This document shows, in pieces, positions 1-7,931 of a stretch of 64,000 nucleotides of DNA (its first letter is position 1; each line of letters starts with the position of its first letter). The stretch covers positions 2,981 to 66,980 of the forward strand of contig NZ_CH724127.1 in the NCBI RefSeq assembly GCF_000153345.1. Direction: 5' to 3'. Source of the stretch: Neptuniibacter caesariensis (GTDB lineage: Bacteria; Pseudomonadota; Gammaproteobacteria; Pseudomonadales; Balneatricaceae). The translations under genes and the position numbers were made by a program. The notes beneath the pieces are model-generated. The model saw nothing but the letters and a program-made list of their open reading frames with translations, ran no database searches and was not told the DNA's origin.

Positions 1-262
1 TGGCGTTTTGAACATGACTGACGAAGCTGGCGAAGACGCTAAACTTGTTGCAGTTCCTCACGAGAAGCTAACTAAAGCTTACAAAGATGTTAACGACATC
101 TCTGACCTGCCGCAGCTTGAGCTTGACCGTATCAAGCACTTCTTCGAGAACTATAAAGGTCTGGAAGAAGGCAAGTGGGTTAAAGTTGAAGGCTGGGATA
201 ACGCAGAAGCAGCTAAAGCAGCAATCGTAGAAGCAGCGAAAGCTTACGAAGCAGCTAAATAA
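1..262 (+). CDS. ppa: Inorganic pyrophosphatase, C-terminal part (5' end cut by window)
   Basis: The reading frame is open from base 2 and reads [10 protein letters not shown] at the window edge, so the TTG at 8 and the ATG at 14 are internal codons and not starts. The roughly 87 residues seen match the tail of family I soluble inorganic pyrophosphatase: a DEAGEDAK metal-site region, then [19 protein letters not shown] and a C-terminal helix rich in Ala and Lys. The enzyme hydrolyses PPi to two phosphates in the cytoplasm and pulls biosynthetic reactions forward. Roughly half of the usual 175-residue protein lies outside the window. It is followed directly by a strong terminator, so it ends its transcription unit. 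Confidence 0.9.
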   Translation, partial: GVLNMTDEAGEDAKLVAVPHEKLTKAYKDVNDISDLPQLELDRIKHFFENYKGLEEGKWVKVEGWDNAEAAKAAIVEAAKAYEAAK

Positions 263-280
263 TCCTCTTTATTTCGAAAA

Positions 281-306
281 ACCTCGCTTTCGCGAGGTTT
301 TTTTTT
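281..306 (+). terminator. Rho-independent terminator after ppa
   Basis: A 7-bp stem (281-287 with 292-298, ACCTCGC/GCGAGGT) with a four-base loop runs straight into nine T residues. It starts 18 bases after the ppa stop codon. Confidence 0.9.
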
Positions 307-412
307 GCCTCAAGCTGCCGATAGATATACTGAATTCAGCTTTTCGTAAGCTAAAAAATAGTTATACTAGGCTGAGCTGTCTCAGGAAAACAAATAACAC
401 AAAGGTGAAAGA

Positions 413-880
413 ATGACACTTCGCAATACTTTTGCGGCACTTTTAGTTGCCCTGATCTCTAGCACGGCGCTCGCCGATCAAAACAGCTTATTTGTCCAGA
501 ACTACCTGAATTCATTCGCAAGCCGTGATGCTCAAGGCATCTTTAACCTGATTAATTGGGAAGGCGTTGATAAAGAATCTCGCCGCTCACTGCAGAAGTT
601 CATTAAATCAGGTTTTAAGGGGCGCCAGATCCGCCGCATCTACATTGAAGAGATACCTGCTGACCTGAACCCTAGCTATGTACAAGACGGTAAAACTTAT
701 CAACTGAACCTTAAACCATCAGGTCAGTTGAATATCGTTTATATCAGCAACAAAGGAAAACGCACATCCACCCAGTTATTTGTCGGCGAACACAACGGCC
801 AACTAAAAATTGGCAGCGCGGTGGTCGCGCCTGAATCAATAGCCTGCGCAAAATCCGATAAAGATAAATCTGCTTGCTAA
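413..880 (+). CDS. Small secreted protein of unknown function
   Basis: 155 residues starting with a typical Sec signal peptide: positively charged start (TLRN), a hydrophobic core through about residue 18, and a probable cut after ALA (STALA-DQ). The mature part is about 134 residues, mixed polar, with two cysteines near the end (CAKSDKDKSAC) that could form a disulfide. I do not recognise a named domain. The opening helix (FVQNYLNSFASRDAQGIFN) is reminiscent of NTF2-like folds, but the later part does not align with the NTF2-like tails found elsewhere in this window. The start is supported by AAGG followed by GAAAGA and ATG at 413. It is a single gene between two terminators, and a TATACT box at 363-368 could be its -10 element. 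Confidence 0.75.
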   Translation: MTLRNTFAALLVALISSTALADQNSLFVQNYLNSFASRDAQGIFNLINWEGVDKESRRSLQKFIKSGFKGRQIRRIYIEEIPADLNPSYVQDGKTYQLNLKPSGQLNIVYISNKGKRTSTQLFVGEHNGQLKIGSAVVAPESIACAKSDKDKSAC

Positions 881-890
881 TTCATTTAAA

Positions 891-920
891 AAAAAGGCCG
901 CTAATTAAGCGGCCTTTTTT
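891..920 (+). terminator. Rho-independent terminator
   Basis: GGCCGCT (896-902) pairs with AGCGGCC (908-914) around an AATTA loop. An A-run on the left and six T on the right make it usable from either strand. Confidence 0.9.
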
Positions 921-992
921 ATGAATTTTTTTCTTTTGCACATAAAGATCTTAAGGTTAGAATCAAGATTCGATTAACTATCTGGATACCCT

Positions 993-1094
993 ATGTCCGA
1001 ATCTTTTGCAGAAATTGTCATTCTAACCATCAGCATCCCACTACTTATGGTATGGATTGCCAGTTTAAAAAAAGAAGAAGAAACCAACGAGTAA
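993..1094 (+). CDS. Possible 33-residue single-pass membrane peptide
   Basis: An ATG at 993 opens 33 codons ending in TAA at 1092-1094. The peptide starts MSESFAEIVILTISIPLLMV and continues WIASL, followed by a charged tail KKEEETNE. That is one hydrophobic segment of about 17 residues followed by lysines, consistent with a tiny inner-membrane protein. There is no clear Shine-Dalgarno sequence before the ATG, which lowers confidence. It sits between a terminator (920) and the end of the opposite-strand ParA gene (1120). Function unknown; chance ORF is the main alternative. Confidence 0.4.
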   Translation: MSESFAEIVILTISIPLLMVWIASLKKEEETNE

Positions 1095-1119
1095 CCCCTG
1101 CATATTTCTTCAACTCATA

Positions 1120-1890
1120 TTAAGCCGATAACTCATCGTATAAAGCTTCAAACTGTAGAGTTAATTTGTGCTTAGGCGCCATATGGATCAGCGGACGCGT
1201 ATCATCATGCGACTCTTTCATCTTAACCGATGATGATATCTTTGTTTCCAGCACTGGCAGATCATCATCCAGCAGTTCCTGCACTATACGCTTAGGCAAA
1301 CTGGCTCTTGGCTGATACTGATTCACCACAATACCTTCAACCTCCAACGCCTCATTGTGATCTTCACGGGTCTCATGGACATTCGACAACAGGCTATATA
1401 ATGCCTGACGTGCAAACTCATCGCAGTCAAAAGGTATCAGGCACTTCTCAGCAGCAACTAAGGCAGAAAGAGTAAAGAAATTAAAAGCAGGAGGGGTATC
1501 GATAAAAACTTCGTCATACTGATCAGCCAACTTATCCAGAGCGTCGCGCAACTTATAGATCTTATGCTTTGATTCAAGCTTAGATTGCAGATCACCTAAA
1601 TCTGAATTCGCGGGTATCAGACTAAGGTTTTCATACTCAGTTTGATGAATAAAGAATTCAGGGCCCTGCGGCTTTAGCTGAAAGGTCAGAGTTTGCTCAA
1701 AGAAGTCGCGAATATCAGGTGTCACATCCTGATAGTTTTCACCCAAAAGGTAGTGGCTGGAGTTACACTGGGGATCCAGATCGACAACTAAGGTACGTTT
1801 TCCCTTTGCGGCACTAATCGCTGCCAAATTGATTGCAATACTGGATTTACCCACCCCGCCTTTCTGGTTAAAAACCACACGCTTAATCAT
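1120..1890 (-). CDS. ParA/MinD-family P-loop ATPase, orphan
   Basis: 256 residues. The deviant Walker A motif (N-Q-KGGVGKSS) lies right at the N-terminus, a DLDPQ switch motif follows near residue 40, and DEVFIDTPPAF is the Walker B region. This is the soluble ParA/Soj architecture with no N-terminal DNA-binding extension. The frame stays open upstream to a TTG at 1911, but the ATG at 1890 is preferred because AAGGAAG lies seven bases before it. ParA proteins dimerise with ATP and position DNA or protein cargo. No parB-like gene or cargo gene is adjacent: the neighbours are aroQ (divergent) and a small peptide, so the cargo is unknown. It could be a chromosomal ParA relative rather than a plasmid remnant. 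Confidence 0.85.
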   Translation of the reverse strand: MIKRVVFNQKGGVGKSSIAINLAAISAAKGKRTLVVDLDPQCNSSHYLLGENYQDVTPDIRDFFEQTLTFQLKPQGPEFFIHQTEYENLSLIPANSDLGDLQSKLESKHKIYKLRDALDKLADQYDEVFIDTPPAFNFFTLSALVAAEKCLIPFDCDEFARQALYSLLSNVHETREDHNEALEVEGIVVNQYQPRASLPKRIVQELLDDDLPVLETKISSSVKMKESHDDTRPLIHMAPKHKLTLQFEALYDELSA

Positions 1891-2206
1891 TGCAATTCTT
1901 CCTTTGATCAAATCAGCAAAAAATCATTCATTACTGCATTGCAATATCCATAATTATGACCCTAACGTCAACAATCTTGCAGATATTTAACCGGTAAAAT
2001 CTACTAAAGAACAAACTTAAGATCACGCTTATACAAAAGAGCAGCAAAAATTCATTTTATGTTCAGTCTTCGCAGGGATTTAGAAGGTATTTTCTGTAAA
2101 AATGTGGCAAAACAGCAAAAACTTGCTAACTTATAGACAACCTTAACGGACTACGGCAAACTATGCTCGTTGATAACCAAGTTCTGTCCACTTACAGGTA
2201 GATATC
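1891..2206. other. Divergent intergenic region parA-aroQ
   Basis: 316 AT-rich bases holding the promoters of the divergent parA-like and aroQ genes. I see no ORF, repeat or terminator. No convincing -35/-10 pair stands out. Confidence 0.6.
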
Positions 2207-2647
2207 ATGGCTAAAATCCTGCTTTTAAATGGCCCTAACCTAAACCTTTTAGGTAAGCGCGAGCCGGATGTATATGGTCATGACACCCTGGAAGATATCT
2301 GTAACAGCTTAATTGAAAAAGCTAAGCAGGAAGGGCATGAACTATTACAATGTCAAAGCAACCGCGAGTACGTCCTGATTGAGCGCATTCATGAAGCTCA
2401 AGATGAAGGGGTTGCCTACATAATTATAAATCCCGCGGCCTTTACCCACACAAGTGTCGCTATTCGTGATGCATTGCTTGGTGTCAGTATCCCCTTTGTA
2501 GAGATACATCTATCCAACGTACATGCACGCGAGTCTTTCCGTCATCATTCATATCTCTCTGATGTGGCTGATGGAGTTATTTGCGGGTTTGGCGCGCAGG
2601 GATACGAATTTGCTTTGCAATCAGCGATCAGCAAAATTGCAAAATAA
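2207..2647 (+). CDS. aroQ: Type II 3-dehydroquinate dehydratase
   Basis: 146 residues, the usual length of the small dodecameric type II enzyme. It carries the N-terminal [17 protein letters not shown] motif with the catalytic Arg and Tyr, the [16 protein letters not shown] substrate loop, and [17 protein letters not shown] with the active-site His and Arg. It converts 3-dehydroquinate to 3-dehydroshikimate by trans elimination, the third step of the shikimate pathway, in the cytoplasm. It is followed by accB after 40 bases and accC after that; aroQ-accB-accC is a common gammaproteobacterial order and the three are probably co-transcribed. Confidence 0.96.
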   Translation: MAKILLLNGPNLNLLGKREPDVYGHDTLEDICNSLIEKAKQEGHELLQCQSNREYVLIERIHEAQDEGVAYIIINPAAFTHTSVAIRDALLGVSIPFVEIHLSNVHARESFRHHSYLSDVADGVICGFGAQGYEFALQSAISKIAK

Positions 2648-2687
2648 CAAACACATATACTGATAGTTTAGAGAGACATAAATCAGA

Positions 2688-3137
2688 ATGGACATTCGTA
2701 AAGTCAAGAAGCTGATTGAACTGTTGGAAGAATCCAACATTAATGAAATCGAAATCAAAGAAGGTGAAGAGTCAGTACGCATCAGCCGTGGCTCAAGCGT
2801 TGTTGCAGCAGCTCCGATCGCAGCACCTGTTGCGGCTGCGCCTGTAGCGGCACCTGCAGCAGCACCTGCTGCTGAAGCAGCACCTGAAGCACCGAAAACA
2901 TCCGGTCACGTTGTTAAATCACCAATGGTAGGTACGTTCTACAGCGCACCATCTCCAAGCTCCCCAGCATTCGTAGAAGTAGGTCAGACTGTTAAAGCAG
3001 GTGACGTTCTTTGTATCGTTGAAGCGATGAAGATGATGAACCAGATCGAAGCTGATAAAGCTGGCGTTGTAGAAGCGATTCTGGTTGAAGATGGTCAGCC
3101 GGTAGAATTCGACCAGCCACTGGTTACTATCGTATAA
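2688..3137 (+). CDS. accB: Biotin carboxyl carrier protein of acetyl-CoA carboxylase
   Basis: 149 residues in three parts: an N-terminal helix region ([30 protein letters not shown]), an Ala/Pro-rich flexible linker (about residues 38-68), and a C-terminal biotinyl domain. The biotin attachment lysine is in the [12 protein letters not shown] motif and the thumb loop is present around [15 protein letters not shown]. The biotinylated domain shuttles carboxylate from AccC to the AccAD carboxyltransferase in fatty acid synthesis. The gene lies 28 bases before accC, the standard operon arrangement in which BCCP and biotin carboxylase are made together. Confidence 0.97.
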   Translation: MDIRKVKKLIELLEESNINEIEIKEGEESVRISRGSSVVAAAPIAAPVAAAPVAAPAAAPAAEAAPEAPKTSGHVVKSPMVGTFYSAPSPSSPAFVEVGQTVKAGDVLCIVEAMKMMNQIEADKAGVVEAILVEDGQPVEFDQPLVTIV

Positions 3138-3165
3138 GCCTCAAGCTACTAAGGATTTCCATTCG

Positions 3166-4506
3166 ATGCTCGATAAAGTAGTCATAGCGAACCGAGGCGA
3201 AATTGCGCTTCGTATCCTTCGCGCCTGCAAAGAGCTGGATATCAAGACAGTTGCTATCCACTCCACCGCGGACCGCGATCTTATGCATGTACGCTTGGCT
3301 GACGAGGCTGTTTGTATTGGCCCTGCCCCGTCACCGAAAAGCTACCTGAACATTCCTTCTATTATCAGCGCAGCTGAAGTTACCGATTCCGTAGGTATTC
3401 ACCCGGGCTACGGTTTCTTAGCTGAAAATGCTGATTTTGCTGAACAGGTAGAACGCTCTGGTTTCACATTCATTGGCCCGAAAGCAGACACTATTCGCCT
3501 GATGGGTGATAAAGTTTCTGCTATTGAAGCGATGAAGAAAGCTGGCGTACCGACTGTTCCTGGTTCTGATGGCGCACTGCCCGAAGATCCGGAGAAAGTT
3601 CACGAAATTGCCCGCCGTATCGGCTATCCGGTAATTATCAAAGCAGCTGCTGGTGGTGGCGGACGCGGCATGCGTGTTGTTCACTCTGAAGCTTCGCTAA
3701 TAAGCTCTATTCATGTTACACAGTCTGAAGCCGCAGCAGCATTCGGTGATGATACCGTATACATGGAGAAGTTCCTGGAAAACCCGCGCCACGTTGAGGT
3801 ACAGGTTCTTGCAGACGGACAGGGCAACGCGATCCACCTTTATGACCGTGACTGCTCGATGCAACGCCGTCATCAAAAGGTAGTTGAAGAAGCTCCAGCA
3901 CCTCACCTTGACCCTGATGCTCGCGCTCAGGTTCTACAGGCATGTGTAGATGCGTGTATTGAAATCGGTTATCGCGGTGCAGGTACGTTCGAATTCCTGT
4001 ACGAAAACGGCGGTTTCTATTTCATCGAAATGAACACGCGTGTTCAGGTCGAACATCCAGTAACAGAGATGATTACCGGTGTTGATATTGTTAAGGAACA
4101 GCTGCGAATCGCTTCTGGCCTGCCTTTAGCAATAAAACAGGAAGACGTTGTTGTACAAGGGCACTCTTTTGAATGCCGAATCAACGCAGAAGACCCAAAA
4201 ACCTTCCTTCCGAGCCCTGGCACAATCAAGCACTTCCATGCTCCAGGCGGAAACGGAATCCGTGTAGATTCGCATCTATACAATGGCTACACCGTTCCTC
4301 CGCATTACGATTCTCTTATCGCTAAACTCATCAGCTTTGGTGAAGATCGCGAAACGGCATTACGTCGTATGAGCATCGCACTGGATGAAATGCTGGTTGA
4401 TGGTATTCGCAGTAACATCCCCCTGCAGCAAGAAATTATGGCGGACACCAAGTTCCAGGAAGGTGGTGTAAATATCCACTATCTCGAGAAAAAGCTCGGC
4501 CTGTAG
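3166..4506 (+). CDS. accC: Biotin carboxylase subunit of acetyl-CoA carboxylase
   Basis: 446 residues, the usual length. The order is an N-terminal pre-ATP-grasp domain ([17 protein letters not shown]), a central ATP-grasp domain with the glycine-rich [12 protein letters not shown] loop, the [17 protein letters not shown] segment and the [19 protein letters not shown] catalytic segment, the metal-binding [14 protein letters not shown] motif, and the C-terminal domain ([10 protein letters not shown]). It carboxylates biotin on AccB using bicarbonate and ATP, the first half-reaction of malonyl-CoA formation. AAGGA eleven bases upstream supports the ATG at 3166. A terminator follows directly. 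Confidence 0.98.
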   Translation: MLDKVVIANRGEIALRILRACKELDIKTVAIHSTADRDLMHVRLADEAVCIGPAPSPKSYLNIPSIISAAEVTDSVGIHPGYGFLAENADFAEQVERSGFTFIGPKADTIRLMGDKVSAIEAMKKAGVPTVPGSDGALPEDPEKVHEIARRIGYPVIIKAAAGGGGRGMRVVHSEASLISSIHVTQSEAAAAFGDDTVYMEKFLENPRHVEVQVLADGQGNAIHLYDRDCSMQRRHQKVVEEAPAPHLDPDARAQVLQACVDACIEIGYRGAGTFEFLYENGGFYFIEMNTRVQVEHPVTEMITGVDIVKEQLRIASGLPLAIKQEDVVVQGHSFECRINAEDPKTFLPSPGTIKHFHAPGGNGIRVDSHLYNGYTVPPHYDSLIAKLISFGEDRETALRRMSIALDEMLVDGIRSNIPLQQEIMADTKFQEGGVNIHYLEKKLGL

Positions 4507-4518
4507 CAATTACTCCTA

Positions 4519-4547
4519 AAAAAAACCCGCATAAGCGGGTTTTTTTA
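4519..4547 (+). terminator. Rho-independent terminator after accC
   Basis: AAACCCGC (4523-4530) and GCGGGTTT (4535-4542) form an 8-bp stem around ATAA, followed by a T-run. It closes the aroQ-accB-accC unit. Confidence 0.92.
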
Positions 4548-4636
4548 TATCTAATTATCAGCATTTCTGTTCATCCTTTGGTTTATCACCGATACTATGT
4601 GTCTAAGTAACTGTTTGATATGGAAGAAAACCACGC

Positions 4637-5533
4637 ATGGCCTGGCTGCAGATTAAAATTCAGATCACCCCTGAACGCTCCGAACCTTACGAAGATCTCC
4701 TGTTATCGGCAGGCTGTGCCGCGGTAACCTTTGAAGATTCGGAAGATCAGCCTATCTTTGAACCTGATCTTGGTACTACTCCTCTTTGGAGCAACACGAC
4801 AATCACCGGCCTGTTCTCCGCAGAGCATAATCTTGAAGAAACGCTCGAACAGATCAAACAAGGTCACTACACCCTTTTCCCCGACCAAACTCTTCCCCAA
4901 ATTAAAGCCGAAATCCTTGAGGACAAGGACTGGGAAAGAGAATGGATGGAAAATTACCATCCGATGCAATTTGGCAAACGCCTGTGGGTTTGCCCTAGTT
5001 GGCGAGAAGCACCGGAGCCAGAAGCCGTTAATCTGATGCTCGACCCTGGCCTTGCCTTTGGTACAGGCACGCATCCAACCACAGCACTCTGCCTCGAATG
5101 GCTGGATGCTCAGAAGCTTGATGATCATTACATTATTGATTACGGTTGCGGCTCAGGTATTTTAGGTATTGCAGCCTTGCTGCTAGGTGCCAAGCAAGCA
5201 ATTGGCATCGACATTGATCCTCAAGCGCTACAGGCGACAAAAGACAATCTGCAAAGAAACAAACTCAGCAGCGACTCTCTGGAAGTATTCATGCCAGAAG
5301 ATCAGCCGTCTGAACAAGCAGATACTCTGGTAGCAAACATTCTTGCTGGCCCATTAGTTCAGCTTGCGCCGACAATTCAAAGCCTGGTTAAACCGGGTGG
5401 CAAATTATGCCTTTCCGGGCTGCTTGCGAATCAGGGTGAAGAAATTTGCGAGACCTACTCAGCCTGGTTTGATCTAGAACCGATCAGCATTAAAGAGGGC
5501 TGGATCAGAGTAACCGGAACAAAACGCGCATAA
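4637..5533 (+). CDS. prmA: Ribosomal protein L11 methyltransferase
   Basis: 298 residues. An N-terminal substrate-recognition domain (MAWLQIKIQITPERSEPYEDLL) is followed by a Rossmann-type methyltransferase domain with AdoMet motif I (IIDYGCGSGILGIAALLLGA), the acidic ribose-binding strand end (IGIDIDPQAL), the FGTGTHPTT loop and the NILAGPL catalytic motif. PrmA trimethylates several lysines and the alpha-amine of ribosomal protein L11. The next gene (zinc-ribbon protein) starts two bases after its stop, so the two are co-transcribed. In related genomes prmA also sits between accC and dusB-fis, supporting the call. Confidence 0.97.
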   Translation: MAWLQIKIQITPERSEPYEDLLLSAGCAAVTFEDSEDQPIFEPDLGTTPLWSNTTITGLFSAEHNLEETLEQIKQGHYTLFPDQTLPQIKAEILEDKDWEREWMENYHPMQFGKRLWVCPSWREAPEPEAVNLMLDPGLAFGTGTHPTTALCLEWLDAQKLDDHYIIDYGCGSGILGIAALLLGAKQAIGIDIDPQALQATKDNLQRNKLSSDSLEVFMPEDQPSEQADTLVANILAGPLVQLAPTIQSLVKPGGKLCLSGLLANQGEEICETYSAWFDLEPISIKEGWIRVTGTKRA

Positions 5534-5535
5534 TC

Positions 5536-6456
5536 ATGCAGGACGCGAGTATCATTACCCAATGCCCTGGATGCTCTACCCAGTTTCGGGTGACTCCAGG
5601 CCAATTAAAAGTCGCGAATGGGCAGGTCCGTTGTGGTAGCTGCTTATTCGTCTTTTCAGCATTGGAGCACAACCAATCGACGGCTGAAGCGTCCCCATTT
5701 ACACCACAAAAACAAACCCGCGCACCTCAGGAAAACCCCAAAAAAAATCCAAAGAGAAGAGCGGTAAAGAAGCAGAAGGCGACTGCCTCATTACCTGAAA
5801 AGGTAGCTATTAGCCAAGAAAAGATACCCTCCCCTCCAACGCAAAAGGTTACATCACATGAACCTAGGGACAATCTCGATTCAGTGATCAAGACGATTCC
5901 CGAAGAGGAATCCAGCGAGAATCCATTACATATTCAAGTTGAGCCTGTCATTCTGAACAGCCCTGTTACTCAAAGGCACATCTCATGGAGCTGGTTCACT
6001 GCACTCACTTTGGCGCTTGTGGTTCTGCTTGGCCAATCCCTTTGGTTTAATCGCTCAGAGCTATACTCCCACCCCAACCTAGCAGTAATTTATTCACACA
6101 GCTGCTTGTATATTAACTGCGACCTCCCACAGCGTAGCGATGTGTCTCGAATAAAAAACCAGCATCTTCGCATTCACAAACACCCACAAATTGAAAATGC
6201 AGTTATTATCGACCTGGCATTACTCAACTTTGCTGATTTCCATCAACCCTATCCAGCTCTCGCATTAACCTTCTCCGACCTCAAAGGCAGACCTGTCGCG
6301 CAAAGAGTTCTTCAGCCCGCAGATTACCTGAACAGCAGCCTTGCAAGTGAAAATTCCATGCCAATCAATCAATTGGTACAAGTAACCATTGAGCTGATGT
6401 CCCCCGGCCCTCGAGGGGTAAACTATTCGCTTGAACTGCTAGCGTCACAACAATAA
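5536..6456 (+). CDS. MJ0042-type zinc-ribbon / DUF3426 membrane protein
   Basis: 306 residues. The N-terminus is a zinc ribbon with two CxxC pairs (CPGCSTQF and VRCGSCLFVF) separated by about 20 residues, the MJ0042 family signature. A long charged, Pro/Lys/Gln-rich linker (about residues 45-145) follows, then one membrane helix (about 150-170, WFTALTLALVVLLGQSLWF) and a C-terminal domain of DUF3426 type, predicted periplasmic, with GRPVAQRVLQPADYL. The topology suggests a cytoplasmic zinc-binding head joined to a periplasmic beta domain. Its function is not established. It is tightly linked to prmA (two-base gap), a conserved pairing in gammaproteobacteria. Confidence 0.85.
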   Translation: MQDASIITQCPGCSTQFRVTPGQLKVANGQVRCGSCLFVFSALEHNQSTAEASPFTPQKQTRAPQENPKKNPKRRAVKKQKATASLPEKVAISQEKIPSPPTQKVTSHEPRDNLDSVIKTIPEEESSENPLHIQVEPVILNSPVTQRHISWSWFTALTLALVVLLGQSLWFNRSELYSHPNLAVIYSHSCLYINCDLPQRSDVSRIKNQHLRIHKHPQIENAVIIDLALLNFADFHQPYPALALTFSDLKGRPVAQRVLQPADYLNSSLASENSMPINQLVQVTIELMSPGPRGVNYSLELLASQQ

Positions 6457-6605
6457 AAAATCAAGAAAAATTGTTCAAAAAATCATCAAAAAAATCCTTG
6501 GAGAGCCCCCTCTGAAGGAGTATGATTGTTCGCCTTCCTAACCGCTCAATTAACAGTGTCATTCGTGATGCTGCGGGTTCTTTTTAACTATTTTTAAGGC
6601 ACGCT

Positions 6606-7592
6606 ATGTTCCAGATCGGCCCATATAGCATTGACAGTCAGGTTATCCTGGCGCCAATGGCCGGCGTTACTGACCGCCCTTTTCGGCAGTTGTGTAAACG
6701 CATGGGAGCAGGTCTGGTGGTCTCAGAAATGGTGACATCAGATACCCGCCTCTGGAAATCACGAAAGTCCACCTACCGCTTAAACCATACCGGCGAAGCT
6801 GAACCCAGATCTGTTCAGATTGCTGGCGGTGATCCAATAATGATGGCTGAAGCAGCTGCGATGAATGTAGAGCGCGGCGCCCAGATCATTGACATCAATA
6901 TGGGCTGCCCGGCAAAAAAGGTATGCAATAAAGCGGCTGGTTCAGCACTGCTCAAAGATGAAGCGTTAGTCAGCGATATTCTCCATGCAGTGGTTAATGC
7001 CGTTGACGTCCCTGTCACTCTAAAAATAAGGACTGGCTGGGATCAGCAAAACCGCAACGGTATTACCATTGCGCAGATCGCTGAAGACGCAGGCATCCAA
7101 GCACTGGCTGTCCATGGTCGGACCCGTAGTTGCGGTTATAAGGGAGAGGCAGAATATAACACCATCGCGGATATAGTGAATGCAGTGTCATTTCCCGTCT
7201 TTGCTAACGGTGATATCAGCTCACCTGAAAAAGCAAAGCAGGTTTTGGAGCATACAGGTTGTGCCGCTGTCATGATTGGCAGAGCAGCTCAGGGAAGTCC
7301 CTGGTTATTTCGCGAGATTGATCACTACCTGCGTACAGGTAGAATCCTGCCCCCCCCGACTCTGAAAGAGGTTAGGGAAATTTTGTTGGCACACCTGCAG
7401 GAGTTACATTCCTTTTACGGAGACTACATGGGCGTACGAATAGCACGCAAACATGTAGGCTGGTACCTGCAGAACAGACCCAACGGAAGTAGCTTTCGCA
7501 AGCAATTCAATATATTAGAAACAGCAGCAGATCAGGCCGCCGCCATAGAAGCATTCTTTGAAGAAGCTTTTACTAATGGTGTGGCAGCCTAA
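6606..7592 (+). CDS. dusB: tRNA-dihydrouridine synthase B
   Basis: 328 residues. FMN-binding TIM barrel of the Dus family: LAPMAGVTDRPFR at the N-terminus, the MGCPAKKVCNKAAGSALL catalytic motif with the active-site cysteine (MGCPAKKVC), VTLKIRTGW, AVHGRT, FANGDI and MIGRAAQG, then a C-terminal helical tRNA-binding domain (VRIARKHVGWYLQ). It reduces specific uridines in tRNA to dihydrouridine using NADPH. The gene precedes fis by 21 bases; dusB-fis is a classical operon whose growth-rate control in enterics comes from the promoter ahead of dusB. Confidence 0.97.
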   Translation: MFQIGPYSIDSQVILAPMAGVTDRPFRQLCKRMGAGLVVSEMVTSDTRLWKSRKSTYRLNHTGEAEPRSVQIAGGDPIMMAEAAAMNVERGAQIIDINMGCPAKKVCNKAAGSALLKDEALVSDILHAVVNAVDVPVTLKIRTGWDQQNRNGITIAQIAEDAGIQALAVHGRTRSCGYKGEAEYNTIADIVNAVSFPVFANGDISSPEKAKQVLEHTGCAAVMIGRAAQGSPWLFREIDHYLRTGRILPPPTLKEVREILLAHLQELHSFYGDYMGVRIARKHVGWYLQNRPNGSSFRKQFNILETAADQAAAIEAFFEEAFTNGVAA

Positions 7593-7613
7593 TTAGATTG
7601 GATATTTAGTACT

Positions 7614-7898
7614 GTGGAATACAAAGAAATTAAACAACCAACATTCGTTTCCAACTCAGCAGAAGCTACAAATCAGACCCTGCGTGATAACGTAGAGCAG
7701 TCTCTGAATAATTATTTCCGTCAGTTGGATGGTCAGCCTGTGACGGATGTTTATCAAATGGTTCTTGCTGAGATTGAAGCACCACTGTTCGAAACGGTGA
7801 TGACTTACACCAAGGACAACCAGACTAAGGCATCGCAATTGCTTGGTCTAAACCGCGGCACATTACGCAAGAAGCTGAAACAGTACGGTTTACTTTAA
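7614..7898 (+). CDS. fis: DNA-binding protein Fis
   Basis: 94 residues, close to the 98 of E. coli Fis. The flexible N-terminus leads to DVYQMVLAEIEAPLFETVMTYTKDNQTKASQLLGLNRGTLRKKLKQYGLL, the dimerisation helices plus the C-terminal helix-turn-helix, which is very well conserved. The start is GTG at 7614; no in-frame ATG lies before the conserved core. Fis is a nucleoid protein that bends DNA and activates rRNA and tRNA promoters during rapid growth. It follows dusB in the expected operon. Confidence 0.97.
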   Translation: MEYKEIKQPTFVSNSAEATNQTLRDNVEQSLNNYFRQLDGQPVTDVYQMVLAEIEAPLFETVMTYTKDNQTKASQLLGLNRGTLRKKLKQYGLL

Positions 7899-7931
7899 TC
7901 CTTTTTCTAGACTACTCGGAATCCAGACACA

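Noticed and set aside
413-880. The small exported protein as a fifth member of the NTF2-like family
   Set aside because: Its first helix is suggestive, but the W/Y pattern and the later WIK-type strands that define the other four tails are absent.
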